This document shows, one piece after another, positions 13,401-28,400 of a stretch of DNA of 64,000 nucleotides. Both the position numbers and the translations under genes were made by a program. The DNA lies in contig CM037836.1 of NCBI GenBank assembly GCA_021234535.1, positions 17,591,111 to 17,655,110 on the forward strand. Reading direction: 5' to 3'. The DNA comes from Stichopus chloronotus (taxonomy: Eukaryota > Echinodermata > Holothuroidea > Aspidochirotida > Stichopodidae). Under the pieces are notes generated by a model. That model had not been told where the DNA came from. It saw nothing but the letters and a program-made list of their open reading frames with translations, and did no database searches. Each line of letters starts with the position of its first letter. Position 1 is the first letter of the stretch.

Positions 13401-16400
13401 TTCTTCCTCCACTTACAAAAACAAAACAAAAAAAAACAGTACTTACGTTTCTTTCTTTCAGGCTATGCAAGATGAAGTCTCTGAAACAGAGAGTATAAGG
13501 AAGAATTTATCGATTGAACGAATGATCATCGAAGGATGTGACATTCTGTTGGATGTTGAACAAACGTTTGTGAGACAAGGTAATGATATTTGAGAACAAA
13601 CACTTCTGTGACACCATCTTTTTTTGCCCTGAAAGGAATCTTTAATTTTCTTGTTGATATCTTATTCCACGACATTTTTTCAGTCAGTCATTGTCTAGCA
13701 TCTGCACAATAAGTCTTATAAGGGCAAGGATTATCTGACAAATATAAATTTTTGGGAACCAACGAGCTTAGTGCCACACTGTAGTGTGTCTGGAATTGTG
13801 ATCCTAAAGTCAAAGAGAGAAAAGAGCAAAAATCTTCTGGAATGATATTTTCACTCGGTGTCATGTTAGTTTGCCTCCAAACAAGGTCTTGTTAGTATTA
13901 GAATGTCACAAACTGTTACATTCAGATACAAACTAAAATGTGAAACATGGCCCTTGATCATTACTGAAACCCTGGTCTCGACTCAGTGGCAAGGTGCAAT
14001 AAGATGCCCTTAACCCAACTTTTGGTTTCTGGTCCTGTAGTTCCATTTTTAGAATCGATAATGTTTACGATGGACCAGAGAGCGCGAGCACGAAGGTGAG
14101 TTACAAAGAGCTTTCATGCCAGTATTTTGTCCATAAAACATGTTTGTTAAATACAAGACATGTATGTCAAAATTCTGGGAACACCTGACCCTGTAAGAAT
14201 TGCACCAATGGCACAGCTGCAAAGAAATAAATATGTGTCATAGTTGTGTTGAAATCTTTTTCAGAGATGTCTCTCAAGTGGAATCTGTTGGGGATACAAT
14301 TTATAATGGACAGAAATTTTGACAGTGCAGAGAACAGAGAGAATGAAATGGATTTTTTTTTGTTAAAGAGATGAAAAAATATGTTTGCCTTTGCAAGCTT
14401 CATGTGAGGAAAAGAGAAATGTTATTAAAGGATTTAGATCATCTCAATTTCAAAATTCGGTTCACATTTCGAGGGGTTGCGTTGACTTCCCTGGATGAGT
14501 CATGCTTAGTCACTGCAGCCAGCCATAGATAGCAGGTTTGCAGCCCATCATCTTATCTGAACTCATCTTGATGAATTTTATGATGAGCTTCATAATTCTT
14601 AAAATTTTGTCCCTTTTCCATCATTTTCGGAACACCATGGGGAAATTTATCTCCTGCTCGGGGAGGACCAGCTTGATTCCTGCAAACCTTTGGTTTTTAC
14701 GATGTCAAGGCCTGCTGCGGATGATTCGTAATGACTTTTTCCGTTGCCATCCATTTACTGACAGGTTCCTTGATTCAGGTCAGCAACGATCGCAACAAAA
14801 CAGCAAGAAACAGACTTGGTTCATTGGGTTCCAGCAGGGATACAAAGAAAGAAGGAGTTCGACAGTGTTTCCTTTTCACGAAACACTTGCTGGTCACCAC
14901 AAGGACATCTGGTGGCAAACTCCACCTCAACAAGGTTAGCGAACGGCTGACGAAATGTTGTTATTTTTTTAAGTTTCATCGGTAGTCATTTTGAAGAACC
15001 CTTTCAGGAGACAGCATCACCCAACATAATGTTTTTGTGATCACATTTGCGAGTTTACACAGTCTCGCTTATTTTGTTTGAATTTGACCAGTATGTAAAA
15101 TGATACCAATGCCAATGGACTAGCTTTGGAGTGATTTTGATTGATTATTTTAGGAAGAGGATCTGCTATGATGATTAGTCAGTTTGATATGAACTTATAG
15201 AAATTAAATTAGTACTTCAGGAGGACAAGTAGTTTTGAAGACTTTTCACATAATCTTCCTATCCACTGCAAAAAAAACAAAAAAACAAAAAACGACTACC
15301 ATAAACTTATGAAATAACGAGAAATTTGCCAGATTGATAGAAACGACAACTTCATTCCTGTGTCCCAAAGGTTTGGTATACTACCATGCGGTAAGGATGA
15401 ACGCTTTTAAGACATATAATTCTAATGGACATTCTCATCAGCATCCTGGGGAGTACACGATACCCAAATACTCTAATTTCCTTTACAGTAATGAGTATAC
15501 AGTAGACTGGATTGTTTTCATCAGCATCAAAAAGATTTCCCAACACACTATCCTTCTTTCCTTTTCAACTATCGGATGGTCCATCATTTGCATGCGTTTA
15601 CCTTTATGGAATTTTCTGCTGTGTCAGTCAAGTTTCAACAGTCTTATACTCTCTCCATGTCGGTGACAGTCAGAGGAGACTCTTGTGGACCTTTTTTTTT
15701 TTTTTTTTTATGTCACTGGTAAAGTTGCCAAGACTTGGTGAATGTGCGCTTTTGAAAGAGAAAGAATGACCATGAACGGTGGGATGTTTCATCAGATGGT
15801 GTACTTTTGCACTGATTCAAAGTGAATTAACTATTTTCTTCGCAAACTATTAAGCTGCTGTAGTCTTGGACACAATCCATTTGGATACAAGGCTCCTCTC
15901 TTCAAGGCGTTTTGACAGTTTTCAAAAGGTTATACAGGATGTGTTGAGGCTGGTAAAGGGGGAGGACTACTGGGCTATCAGAATTGTTGTAGACACATTT
16001 TGAATTACAGGCAATTCAAGTTTACATCTACCATATTACTACCATATCGTATTTTGCTAAATTGACCTTTTTTTTCTTATGTGTAGATTGGTGGGATTTT
16101 ACCTCTGATGGATACAACAATTGTTGAAGAATTTGATCCGTTCGATGAAGAAGGTGAGAAACTTTTCAGCAAAGCTGTAGAAAGAAATAGATGAAAACCA
16201 AAACTGCTGTCATGTTTTACATTTAGATTAGGATTAGTGAGCTGTAATATTTCAGCCCATAAAGACACCTAGACACTCAGATCTCCCACTCCTTCCCCTG
16301 CACCATAAATATTGCACCCTGTATTTTCGAGTGACATAAATGGATAGTATGTTGTGGCAGATGTTATGTGACAGATGGTATTGTGACAGATGGTACTGTG

Positions 16401-19400
16401 ACTGATCAAGTATACAACACAGCATAACCACGTCAAAGTTCAACAACTATTCCACCGCTGAATCCTGTAAATGTAAACTAGATGGACAATGCAAGATTCA
16501 TCCGAAAGTGTCACAAGTCTCAGGAATAATGGATAAAATAGAAGCACTGAACAGGTGAAGGTACTCCAAACCTACCTGCTATATGTGCCATGAGGATAAG
16601 AACAAATGCGTATACACTCAATATAGCCAGTGGCAATATGAAAATTATCTATGACTGGTCTTCCTCAATTCTTACCTCATGGGAATTTTTTTCAAATTAT
16701 ACTTGGGGAAAAATACCTTTGAATATTTACAGAAAATATGTATTTTTTCTTCCCAAATTTTGTACAGGTCTGATGATATGGCAATAAAGGATGTATTCTC
16801 GATGGAATTTTTCCCAATTAATAAAATGGCAGATGGGGGAAATAACGTGATAGCTTTTGAGATCCTCCATTGGGAGGATAAAAAGGACTTTATTAAGCTT
16901 TCGCTCATTTTTATCTTGGGGATAATACTATACAAGGAAAGAAATAAAAGGAGAAAGGAGGTTGATTTCTCAACGTCATTTCAAAAGAAATTAGCAAATA
17001 CCATCCTGAGATTAAAGTAAATTGACCTAATATTGAGCAGGGATATTTCTATCGAGAACATTTTGCTCTGACAATGTGTTTTAAATAAATAGTTACAAAG
17101 GATCAAAAAGAAGAGAAAAATCGTGAAACATTCATCTAAGTTAAATGTTGTAAGAACTCACTGAAAATACAGGAAATAAAGCTGATTGTCAAGAGAAGAT
17201 GATGGCGGAGACATGAATTAGTCAACGATTTATAGTTTTCATTAAAAAAATGCAAATTCTTGTTCAAAACTCTGTAAACTTTATGTGTCGGTTAGAAAGA
17301 TAAGGGTAACATTGGGATTTTTATCATCGACTGTAAATCATAATTGATTCACAGTAATGGCATGCATGGCAGAGTTCTAGAGGGCCACAGTTACAGCTTC
17401 CCCCTGATCAAGTGGCTGTTTTTTGGGGCGGCAGAAAGGGTATGGTTAACGGTTGGCAGCCACTGACCAGAAATTGTAAGGATAAAAATGGTGACGAAGC
17501 AATCATCACTCAAAATGCCAGCTGCAGTTAGTGTGTAAGTGATGTTGGGTGCCACTTGAGCGATCCCCCCGGAAAGGTACGCCCACGCCATCACTGTTAA
17601 TGCACGCAGTTGGCCGTGAGAGGATAAATGTCAGAGAAACACATTTCATTTCCTTGGCAACAGCTTGAAAAATGAGAATCTCTGAAAACTGATCTAATCG
17701 CTGCGGAAACAATGATGCATTTCAGAGGTAGTTTGATTGCCATTAAAAACAATAGTGATTACAGACTGATGGTGACGCCTGAGAAATAATTCTAAAACCT
17801 TTCTGGTAATCGACCTGCACTGAAGCCTTCCACAAATCTGTCAGCTGGTAAGGCCTGAGGATGAAGCACCGGTTGCATACAATGTGCGACCTATAAACTG
17901 CTCAAGATCGATTAATCGCAAAATTGCTCGTCATAATTTGCCAAACCATACTGCATCTATGTGGTAGTTTCACATGTAATTTTAAGGATTAGTTGTGGAA
18001 GAAGTTTCATAAAATTTTAGTGAATGCACACCTTTGGCACAGAAACAAATATATAACATGCGATTCTTTACTGCACAACCTTAGGAGTCTCTGCCACATA
18101 TTTTTTTTCATGGTCTAACTGTATAAAGGCATGGCTATACATGCACCTTGTCAGCTTTCTCCTCCTTTCACTTCTATGGGTGCACACTAAAACCATGATC
18201 ACTTTTGAGGGCCCTCTTGGCCTTAGTTACACTTAATTGGAATTTTCAATATGTCTGAATAATATGGCCTATTATCATCCCCCCATAGAATGTCTACATC
18301 TCTCAAAAGAACATATTTCAGCTACTTTCTTGTATTTCAGATCATGTTTCAGTGGCCTCACTCCTTTGAAGTGACTCTTAGAAAAGACCTCACCATTTCA
18401 CATTTCAGTCGTAATGTTTCTGAAATACATTCTGTTCTTTCCATCGCCTTTTAATATTCTCACCTTTTGTGCACTTTAAATTAACATCGATCACTATCCA
18501 ATTAATCAAAAACAATGACAGATATGTGAAAACATGCCAAAAGAAAAAGGAATTTTTCTGAATCAGGGTGCTTTATCTGATGATGCAGTCTCATCATTGA
18601 CTATGTGTTTCCTCATTGTTGTTCTGTGGATAATGGGCATTGCATACAGACCTGTCTGCAATATAGACAGGTAATCCTGTTCGAGCGTGTTGGTTCAAAC
18701 TTTGCATACCTAAATTTTAAGGCAACAAATCAGTTGATGAGGCATTAAAATTATGGTTTTCAAAACTTTATATGTGATTACCCTATTTTTTTTCTTAGTT
18801 CTGACCAAAAGCATGTCCTTTACGAATCTTGAAATATGTTCATAACTGTATAATTTGTTCCTGAACCTTTTGTAAAACTAATAGATGTAAGCTTTGGACG
18901 TTAAATGCTTGCTAAGTGATTGGTATGTCTCTTTTCATCCAAATTTTTTAACAAAATTGGTTTGATGCAAATTATGATACTGGTTATTATAAAAGGGAAA
19001 TATCTGCCTATAGAATTTATCAACCTGGTATAAATAGGAAATAGGGTTTAATCATTGTGAAACCATTTATGCTCACCAACAGATACCAGCAATAATTTCA
19101 TCTCCTCAAAAGATCATGTATGAAGTCTGGAAGATGCATCATTTGAATTTTTTGAAGTTAGGGTGAACAAATTATTCTTGAGTAACAAATGAATGAATTT
19201 TTATCCTTGGGAAACTTATTTCCCAAACAGAAGGCTACTACTGTTCTGCATTGTTTTGAACCATCTGTACCCAGAAATATGGGTTTAAAGAATGTGACTT
19301 TTCCCGTAAAACAAACAAATTTCCCTTTAAGTAACTCTGATGTGTATAGGAGAAAGAATTTTGACTCTTCTCCATTAAAGCTGTAGTCCCTCAAGAAATG

Positions 19401-22400
19401 CACTTTGTACTCTTTTGCACTAAACTCTAGTTGGTACTTGAATCAAGGCATGCTTGGCTTTTGGTTGCTCCAGAATTCTTCCTTTTGGATAAAATTTTAC
19501 TCATTGTGGATTGCATGTCTTTAGAAAATGAGGCCACCAGGATTTTTTCCCCTGGAACTCTATTAATATTAGATTCAAACTTCAACTTCCCTTTAGGAGG
19601 ATTTTTGGGAGGACTTTTGTTTAATAATACAACAGTTGAACATTGGGTGACCTGACTGTGCAACTATGCTAGAATATGTGGTCTTAGCTCTTTACAATGA
19701 GTGAATTTGAATTCTTCTTTTAACTTGATGCTAAACAAGTACCCAAAATGGATGAATTTATAGGGAAACTGAGAGATATCATTTTCAGGAAGTTTCATGG
19801 TATATGAGATAGACATATCAGTTAGTCAAATATTTGAATAAAATTTCTTGATGATGTTTTGGTAGTAGTGTTATAACAACATGAAAACAGAGTTCGTGCA
19901 TCTGAGATGTATTTCTGGAAGTTTGGAAAGGATTTATTTTCACTTTAATTTTGACAATAAAATCCAGGCAAAGAAAAATAAATGATAAAAGATTTGTTGA
20001 CAAGGATAGCACAAGTTTGGTAGATAGTTTAGAGTAGATTTCACCGGTATGAGATGTGACACATTCCTATCAAAACATCGATATACTTTTGTGATGAATG
20101 TTTGTAATGTAAACAAACCTTGGAATTTTTACGATTGTTAGTTTATGTAGTGACAAAGCAGATATTTCCCAGTAAAAGAAAGCATACTCATTCAACTTTT
20201 TGTGAAGGTATCTTCTTTGAGGATCTGTGATCGAGAGCTGGTCTCGCCGTTGCCTGTTGCTGTGCAGATATCTCTATTTTACTCAACTACACTCCTTTTC
20301 AGATTTAGTATTAGTAATTGAAAGCTTCTATCACGCTTCCTCCCACTTCCTCCTTCCCCTTCATCCCCTGCCTCTCCTCTGTCAGATGCATTCCATGAGG
20401 GACCCATCGGATACGATGCATTGAGCTACCGTACACTTACAAGGCAGAAAATACACCACATGTAGTTAGCAAACAGATAAAAAGGGAAGAAATGTGTTTA
20501 AAAAAAGTAGGATTACCTGCTTTTAGGAACCCCACACAGGGAGCAGATTTTAGGTCAAGATCCGTTGAGGCGAGGTCACTGAATCGCTACGTCATTGGTT
20601 GGTTTGTACCAAAATTCCAAAAGGTACATCCAAGTGAAGTGCAATAAATTCAGCTCTGGAATTCAGCAAAAATCTGAGACTAAGAAAAAGGAAATGGAAC
20701 TATACTGTAGCGCCTATAAGCATGTATTTGGATGTAGATTTATTAATATCATGCTCAAAAATATTGTGATGACTTGAAAAGGAAACCAGGGCTGACATCA
20801 TCAGAGTCAGGTTCATGTGCCACACTTATAATACAACAAACATTTGACCATCAATTCATTTGAGCAGATACCTTTCCAGAATTGATGTATACATATTGTT
20901 AGCTACTAGCAAAGCAATGCATTTCCTCACCGGGAGCTTGTCTCCACTTAGATGATTTGCCTACGCAGTATTCAAAGCAACCAGTTCCTGCTGAATATAC
21001 ATTTTGGGGATGATTTGGGGGATAATTTGAAGGGGTCAGTTAGAGAGAGGGGAAGGACAAGCTGGTGTTTAATTTGGTCCGCTGAGTCCTTGTGCCATTA
21101 TATTATGAATGGTCTGAGAGCTGGAATTTGCAACCCACATGTAATGGCAAATTTCGCGTCGTGTGTCAGGCGATGTTAGAAGTCATGACATAAGCTACCT
21201 TCGAAATGAGCACTGACAGTCAATTATTGAAACATCACAGTAATAATATGCATCATTAAGAGAGACATAAATATACCTGTCGTGACAGCACAGTGTTTAA
21301 GTCAGAGCTGAAGTACGGAACGATTGCAGTCAGTTTTTAGTTTTTTTTCATGCACATTGTTGTCCATAGGCAAACTTTTGTAATGTACTGTACTTTAGAT
21401 TTTCAATGAAGTTTCATTGAAAATCCCATCAGGCACAATCTGGCGCTGTGAATGAATATGTAAGTGTGGAGGTAACAAAGAGAAATAATTCCTCGTCTGA
21501 ACAGCATCAGTTGTCAATAGTGTCAGTGGGGATGTTGACCCTTGGCATGCACACCCACCACAGCTTAATTTGTGGCATGAGGCAGGCGTAAGGTGCACTC
21601 TGGTTCTCTGATTTCCATGGAGAACTAATGGTAAAACACTTATAAAGAACCGTGGAGCTCATTTTTGAATTTGATGTGCTTTAACACCGATTGCCATTTT
21701 TTGCACTGTTAGGTGAATTCAGCATCTTTCCTATCCATTGAAACATGAGTTACATAGGTGTGTTGCAGCTAAATGGCATTTCACTGCATGGAGATGTGTC
21801 TCATAATGAATTTTGAAGTCACTAACTAATCTTCATTAGATGTAAAAAGAGATAGTCTGCAGGCTGCAAGGACTGTTGTCATAGCAACTGGACTTTGCAG
21901 GGGTTGCATACTTATGCATTTTCAATTCTTAAAATCGTGTGACATGCATCTTCAAAAAGACCTGGCTTTATTCATAAGCTTGAAGCGTGAAACCGTGAAT
22001 GAAAATCCATTGGAACTGTGTAATTTCTATCTGTTACCATTTTTGAGATGTATGGCCTTGCAAAGTTTCATGTAAATGCCAATTGGATGGTGTAGACTTC
22101 TGTACAGTGTCAGTATTTCTTTTGGTTTAGGGTTTTTATACAATGATATCAATATTTGTAAAAAAAAAAAAACAATACATGCTTCAAAAACAAAACCTTT
22201 GGGCACATAAAAATATTCAATTGTTCTTGAAATAAAGGTTTAGTAAACTGAGTAAAAACATAAGACTGATCATGCCCCTCCCTCTCTTGACATCATGAAT
22301 TTGCACACTTTATTCGTGATGGAAGTATAAGGCAGGAAAATTGTCAATAGTTTCAATGGATTGGAATGGAATTTGTAGTTATTCTCAAGATTTTTAATGG

Positions 22401-25400
22401 TTAATACATCCAATATTTCAAAATGTCATTGTTATGTCACTCAGCCTTTGCAGGCTTTGTTTTTTTGTTGTTGTATAATCAAGTGTAGCCTTACTGAACT
22501 TAAAACAGCAGGAATTCATGATGGAGGTGATAGTCTGACTGCTTAAGACAAACCATCACAAAATAATGAATCCATCTTGTGAGGCCTCTTTGGTGATTTT
22601 CAAACCTTACGGTCTGTCGAAAAAGTTGAGTGTAAAAGGCACCAGAAGGGTGACTATTAGGTTGGAAAGTGACTCTGTATCTTTCATGTCAAGCCAGTCA
22701 GGGCTCGATTTTCCAGTTTGTCTGGCTGTCTATGATGACTGAGATTCTGTACAGACAACCAAAAGTTAAAAGTTGGTCGTGTGACCAACAATCATTGCTT
22801 TTTTGGTACGTAAAATTAGAAAATGTACAGTAGAAATATGTAGCTGGAATAAACTAATCTAGGCCTAGATTAAAAACAGTCATTGACATTTTTTGTCTTT
22901 CATTTGTTCAGACAAGAAACTTTCCATGCAGAAAACTGAAAACAGTGGAATGGGACAACTATAAAGTTTTCTAAAAATCAAAGGCCGGCTGGTAGTGTAT
23001 CCTGTTACTGTAACTCACAGTTTATAAACAGCTATTCCAACATGACCTGTCAGTGATAATTAATTACCTATCTGCTGATCGACGGATGTGAGGTTGTGCT
23101 GAGCATTATTTCGCAAAGGCTGACCTGTCGGCCAACAAACCCTCATCAGTGACAGGTTCACCCTCAAGGCCGAAGCTCACCAAGGAGAAACAAACAGGAC
23201 CTTAAACGATCCTCTGGTTTCGTGCCATGAACTGCCACCCTACATAGATGAACATTTCTAAACATATGGTCCTTTGATCATGTGTTTGAACTGCAAACGG
23301 GAAATGAGATAATTGGGGCAGACGCCTCTAAAACACATACAATTTTAGCAATTTTGCAAATTTCTGTAGAAATCTCTCTGAGGGGCACTTCTTACATATG
23401 TGAGTAAACAATGTGTGCACACATATAGATATATTCATATGATACGATCTTCCCTTTTATCTAGTTGAGCAACACCCCTACCCACTTTTTGACAGTGTAC
23501 TGCATGGAACATACAGCAGGAATGTTTACTGTAGCATTGGTAATATTCAGCAAACTGGAAGAAGGCACCATCAAACTCCGGATAAAAGAAAATGTGAAGA
23601 ATACAACAAAAAGTACTGAACAATGTAAAAAAAAGACAGAAGTTGTCCAAATTCTAGCAAATGCGACATTCTCTTTCCTGTTGTGTTATCAGCTGCTGAC
23701 CTCTCTTTCCAGTTTCCACATACGTGTGAAGTAAAACATAGATCGACAGTGTTTTGTCGTCTGCTGTCTTACACAAAACGATGGTGGTACTTTGTCTATT
23801 GCACACAAGCATTGCTGACATGCTGTGAATCTTGTATACCTTTTCTTGGGTTTACTTCCAACAAAAATGCATTTATTTACATTTTTTTTACTTGTAATTT
23901 TCTTTCACCTTTTTATCAAATTGTCATTTAGTATGTAATGAACAAGGTTAATCAATGTGTGTTAATGACCTCTGCCATCCACATGATGTTCAAGTCTCCC
24001 ATCCTTTGCTGTGCCGCTCACATCAATTGCACTTTAAGAGGTATACCATATACGAGGCTTTTCACCCAATTGAACTTAATATGAAGGATTACTTGCATAC
24101 TAAGGTATGCCCAGCATTGATGAAACTAGGTTTAATGTGGACTGGTGCCTAAAGAATTGGGATTTTCGAGATTAAATTAAATTACGATGAAATTAAAAGA
24201 TTACAACTGTTAAAATATAGTGTTCTAATCGTTCACAATTTTGATGAGTCTGATGTAATCAACCAACTCTATCAGTCAATCAGTCGAGGAATTGATCACT
24301 GATTGTCTGTATGGTTAATTCTGTGTGTATTTGTCCTCTTTTTCATCCATTTAAAATAGTCAATAATTCCAGAGGATCAGAATATGATGACCTTGATTTT
24401 AGACTTGTGGTAGATTCCAAGAGTGGCCCACCTTTGGTCATAATTCTGGTGGCTCCTACCTTGCAGGACAAAGCGGCCTGGACAAGTGACATCAGTCAGG
24501 TATGCATCAACTTTTATTTTTTGGTAAAATACAAAAAGACCTGTGCGAAAGAGACATTACCTATACTCTCCATGAAAAGGTTCATGCTGTTCCTAGTATT
24601 TAAGTCATTGGAATTTCTTTTAAGAGTCATGAGTGATGGTGTTTGGTACTACTTGCCTTAAAAATGGCCCCTCACAGAATTTAAAGACTCTTTGTAACCA
24701 TGAGATGTGGGTTGCTCATTCAAGGTAACAAAACTGCATATTACCATTGAATGATTTTTCCAAAGAAAACATTTCAGAGAAACAAGACAGGGAGGCTAAA
24801 AATGGACATTACTGGTTTGTTTACTCTGAGTGATCATGGATCGTTGCACATAATTCTTATCAGGTGAAGGAAGTGGTGGGGGGGGGGGAGGGATTGTGCC
24901 ATGTAATAAAGTATCCATTTCTTCATTGGAACTGTGGCCAGATCTACTGTAATCCATAAATATCTGTTTGCACAGTGACTTTTTTCTCTGTGAGGGGAAT
25001 ATATGATATACATGTCATAGCGCCTCTCAGGTATAACTCGCAAGTGCAGCTGACCTAGCAAAGAGATGCGTTGGGATTCAAGAAAGTTTTGTGTCTGCAA
25101 GTTTTAACACATTCTAAGATTTCGGAAATTCTTTTATGTATCTGTGCTAACTTTCCAATTATTTAGCTGTGTAAATCTTCCTTCCATGTCCTTAACTGTC
25201 ATAATGATGTTAGCATAGTGCCTCTCAATTCCTGCATCTTTGATGTGATTTTTTTCACCTTCGTTTAGTCTTCCTTAAGTCATCTCCATCTCATACGTTG
25301 ACAGATCATCACAAACTTTCTCAGAACTCATGATGTGGAAGAATGTCACATACTATATTTCTACAAAATCCAATATATTGCAATTATTATCATTATCTTC

Positions 25401-28400
25401 AAAGAATAAAAAGCAATTTTCCTTTCAACTGGTTTATGATAAATGCTGCTGCCTTTTTTTTTTCACAACGATGATTCTTCATAAAAGTAAACTTACCGTG
25501 AAATAATGTCTTAACTTTAAAATGCCTTCCAGCTAGCAGTCCTCGATAAAGTTGGTAGATTATCCTTGACGTATTTCCAGTAATTGTGAGTGTCTCCATG
25601 ATAGCTGTATCATTAAACCTTGAAATTTAAAGACCCATTGAACCCCTGAGCCTCTGCTGTTGGGGAGAATAAGTGATGATTTATGATGCGATGTGACTTA
25701 ATGAAACATGAGACTGGATGAATTATGGTCACAAAATAATCAACTTCAGGAATATTGGGATCTGGAATGCTTAAAGATTAAAGGGATTGTGACACTACTC
25801 ATTAAAACGGAGACCATCTTCGAAATTCATTGCACCGTATTGACAGCTGTTTAATGATCGTTGGGCAGAATCAGCTCGTAAACAGAAAAATGAAATGAGA
25901 ATGCCAAACAGTGACAAAATTAGCAGGATGGTGTGAATCAATTAATAATGCATTGCTTAGAAATTGGTACAATATCCACTTAGCCTTTTACAAGAAAACC
26001 ATTCTGCTAGCTTTTTTTTACATGTAAGCTGCTTGATATTCGTTCACTTTCTATGACACTCATATCATAGAGATATCATATAACTAGATGACAATATGAA
26101 TGTAGATGTTGTTGATGTGATGATTGTTTGGGAATTAGCATTGTGTTGTCCCTTTTCTGGATGTTTCAGACTTGGAGGATTTTCTTGGGTGTCTATATCA
26201 TTGCTTTGAAGATAACTTAATCAAAATTTATTTGACGATTTGAAAGTTTGGTTGTTAGGTACCTACTGTCGTCCTTATGTAAGTAATTGGAACAAAGTTT
26301 TGGATTTATGTCTACTGAAGATTACTCCAATGTGTCTGTGCATGAATGTATTAGAATTTGCTAAATTGATGACTTAAGTTCCATTGGATAAACTCTCCTC
26401 CTATCATCCATATGTGGATGAATACAATGCAACTGACTTGACGATATTTTATGATGCTGTATTGCCCTCTTTGTGGATAGACTGAATATTGTTTTAGACG
26501 TGATGAGTATTTAATTAACTATTTCATCTTATGTGGATGACTTGAACATAGTTTTGGATTTGATTATATCTGAATGATTAGTTAGTTAGTTGCATCATTG
26601 TCTTTGGATGACCTGAATATGAAAAGAGAGATTAATAGTTAGGTAATTATGTCATTCACCTATGGATGATTTAAATATACTTGGTAGCATTGATGATGCA
26701 GATCACTTGAATGGATGACTTACGTGTATGACTTGAGTATAATTGGAAGCTTGATCAGGGATAGGTTATTTGTATCACCTTATGTGGATGACCTAAATGT
26801 GAGTGAAGAGTTCCTGAGTAGTTAGTTAATTGTGTGATATATGTGTAGATGACTTGAAATGTAGTTGGTGACTTTGATAATTCATATGACTTGAATGGAT
26901 AACTCATGTGGATGACTTTAATAAATTTGCCATTTGTCATCTTATGTGGATGGCTTTAAATGTGAGTGAAAAGTCGATAAATAGCTATTTCATCGTGTCA
27001 TATGTTTGCGGATGACTTAAAATATAGTCAGTGGCTTTGATGATGCTGATGACTTGACTGGATGATTCTAGCGGAGACTTGATAAGTGGTTTGTTGATTG
27101 TGTCATCTTATGTGGATGACTTCAATATGAGACGGTGGAAATGTGATCAACAGTTACTTGTGTTATCTATATGTGGATGACTTAGTTGGAGACTCGCTGT
27201 CTTGCATTTTATGGCTCTATGCTATACCTTCTTGTATGCTGTGAAAGTAAATTCAGATTCATCGACTTGATATGTCACTATATCATCCCAATTTGGTTGG
27301 TTTTGGACAGTCACTTATCTCTTAAGATTTTTTCTGCCCCTATGCAGTTTATTTAAATGTATTTGGAGGCTTAATGATAGATTAGGCATTAATGTTGTTT
27401 CTTATGTAGATGCCTTTAAGGTAAAGTTGGCTTGTTTAGTCAAGTGCTGTGTGAATGATTTAAATATTACTTGCAGACTGTATGTCGTTTCCTATCCACA
27501 GTGCATCGATAATCTCCATTATAATGGTCTGTTGGACAGTTCTGCAGATGAAAACAGTTTGTCCTCTGTCAGACTCCCTCATTGTATAAAGTAAGTGGTT
27601 ATTTCCTTTTTCTCTTTTTCTTTTTTAATTAAAGGCTTCCAGAGATACAAAGAGAAAGAGTTCTTCCTCCTCTCTCCTCTACAAGTCCACCCCAAACGTT
27701 TGAGAATGATTTGAACACTTTGCTTTCATACTTGCACTGACATCACCACATTAATTGATTGTTTTGCTCACAGAGCGAAAGTTTTGGACCTTTCAAATTT
27801 AATATAAACATCTCCCAGACATTTATGGCCTTGTTATACGATGTTTACGTACGTAGGTAGGGGAGCATGAAGTTTCCTTGCCACAGTTTGGGTTCAAGAA
27901 TTTTTGGTGCCACTGAAAGGCATGAAATGTTATTACCGATCCACAGGTTCCTTTTTATGAGGCGTTAATTTCAGTAAAGTACCAAAATGAGTGTCGCTGA
28001 TGGCTAATCTGCGTAATCAAAGAGTCAAATGTATTTTTCCATATACTTGACACCAAAAAAATGTAATTTTGTATGTGTTGGAGAGAAACGAGTAATATGC
28101 TCTCAAACTTTCTGCAAACTTATTTGCCATTTTAATTGTTACATATCAACACTTGAAACTAAATGCACTTTGGGGGACAAGAAATGAATGTGAAGGTCCA
28201 CATGACACAAAAGTTATGCCATGATGTTATTATTTCTGTCCTGAGGGGCTGTAAACTTAAATCACTTTACAATTGTTGTGTAACAGATATAATGGGTTAC
28301 TCAAGCTTTGGAGAAAAGAAGATCTTTAATTTGCCAAAATGCATCTATAAATGATGACACCAGACTGTTTTTTTTCACTTAAGCTTCAATTGCGATACAG

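Larger units (their letters stand above)
16154..24359 (+). other. 8.2-kb intron between exons E and F
   Basis: The largest complete intron. It contains a short 15-bp tandem repeat (16350-16405) and a dispersed repeat copy (about 21935-22460). Several open frames of 60-113 codons (for example 16679-17020 and 23465-23734) are AT-rich with no recognisable similarity. Confidence 0.8.

Noticed and set aside
16679..17020. 113-codon AT-rich open frame
   Set aside because: Lys/Ile/Phe-rich composition typical of random AT-rich DNA, no homology seen.
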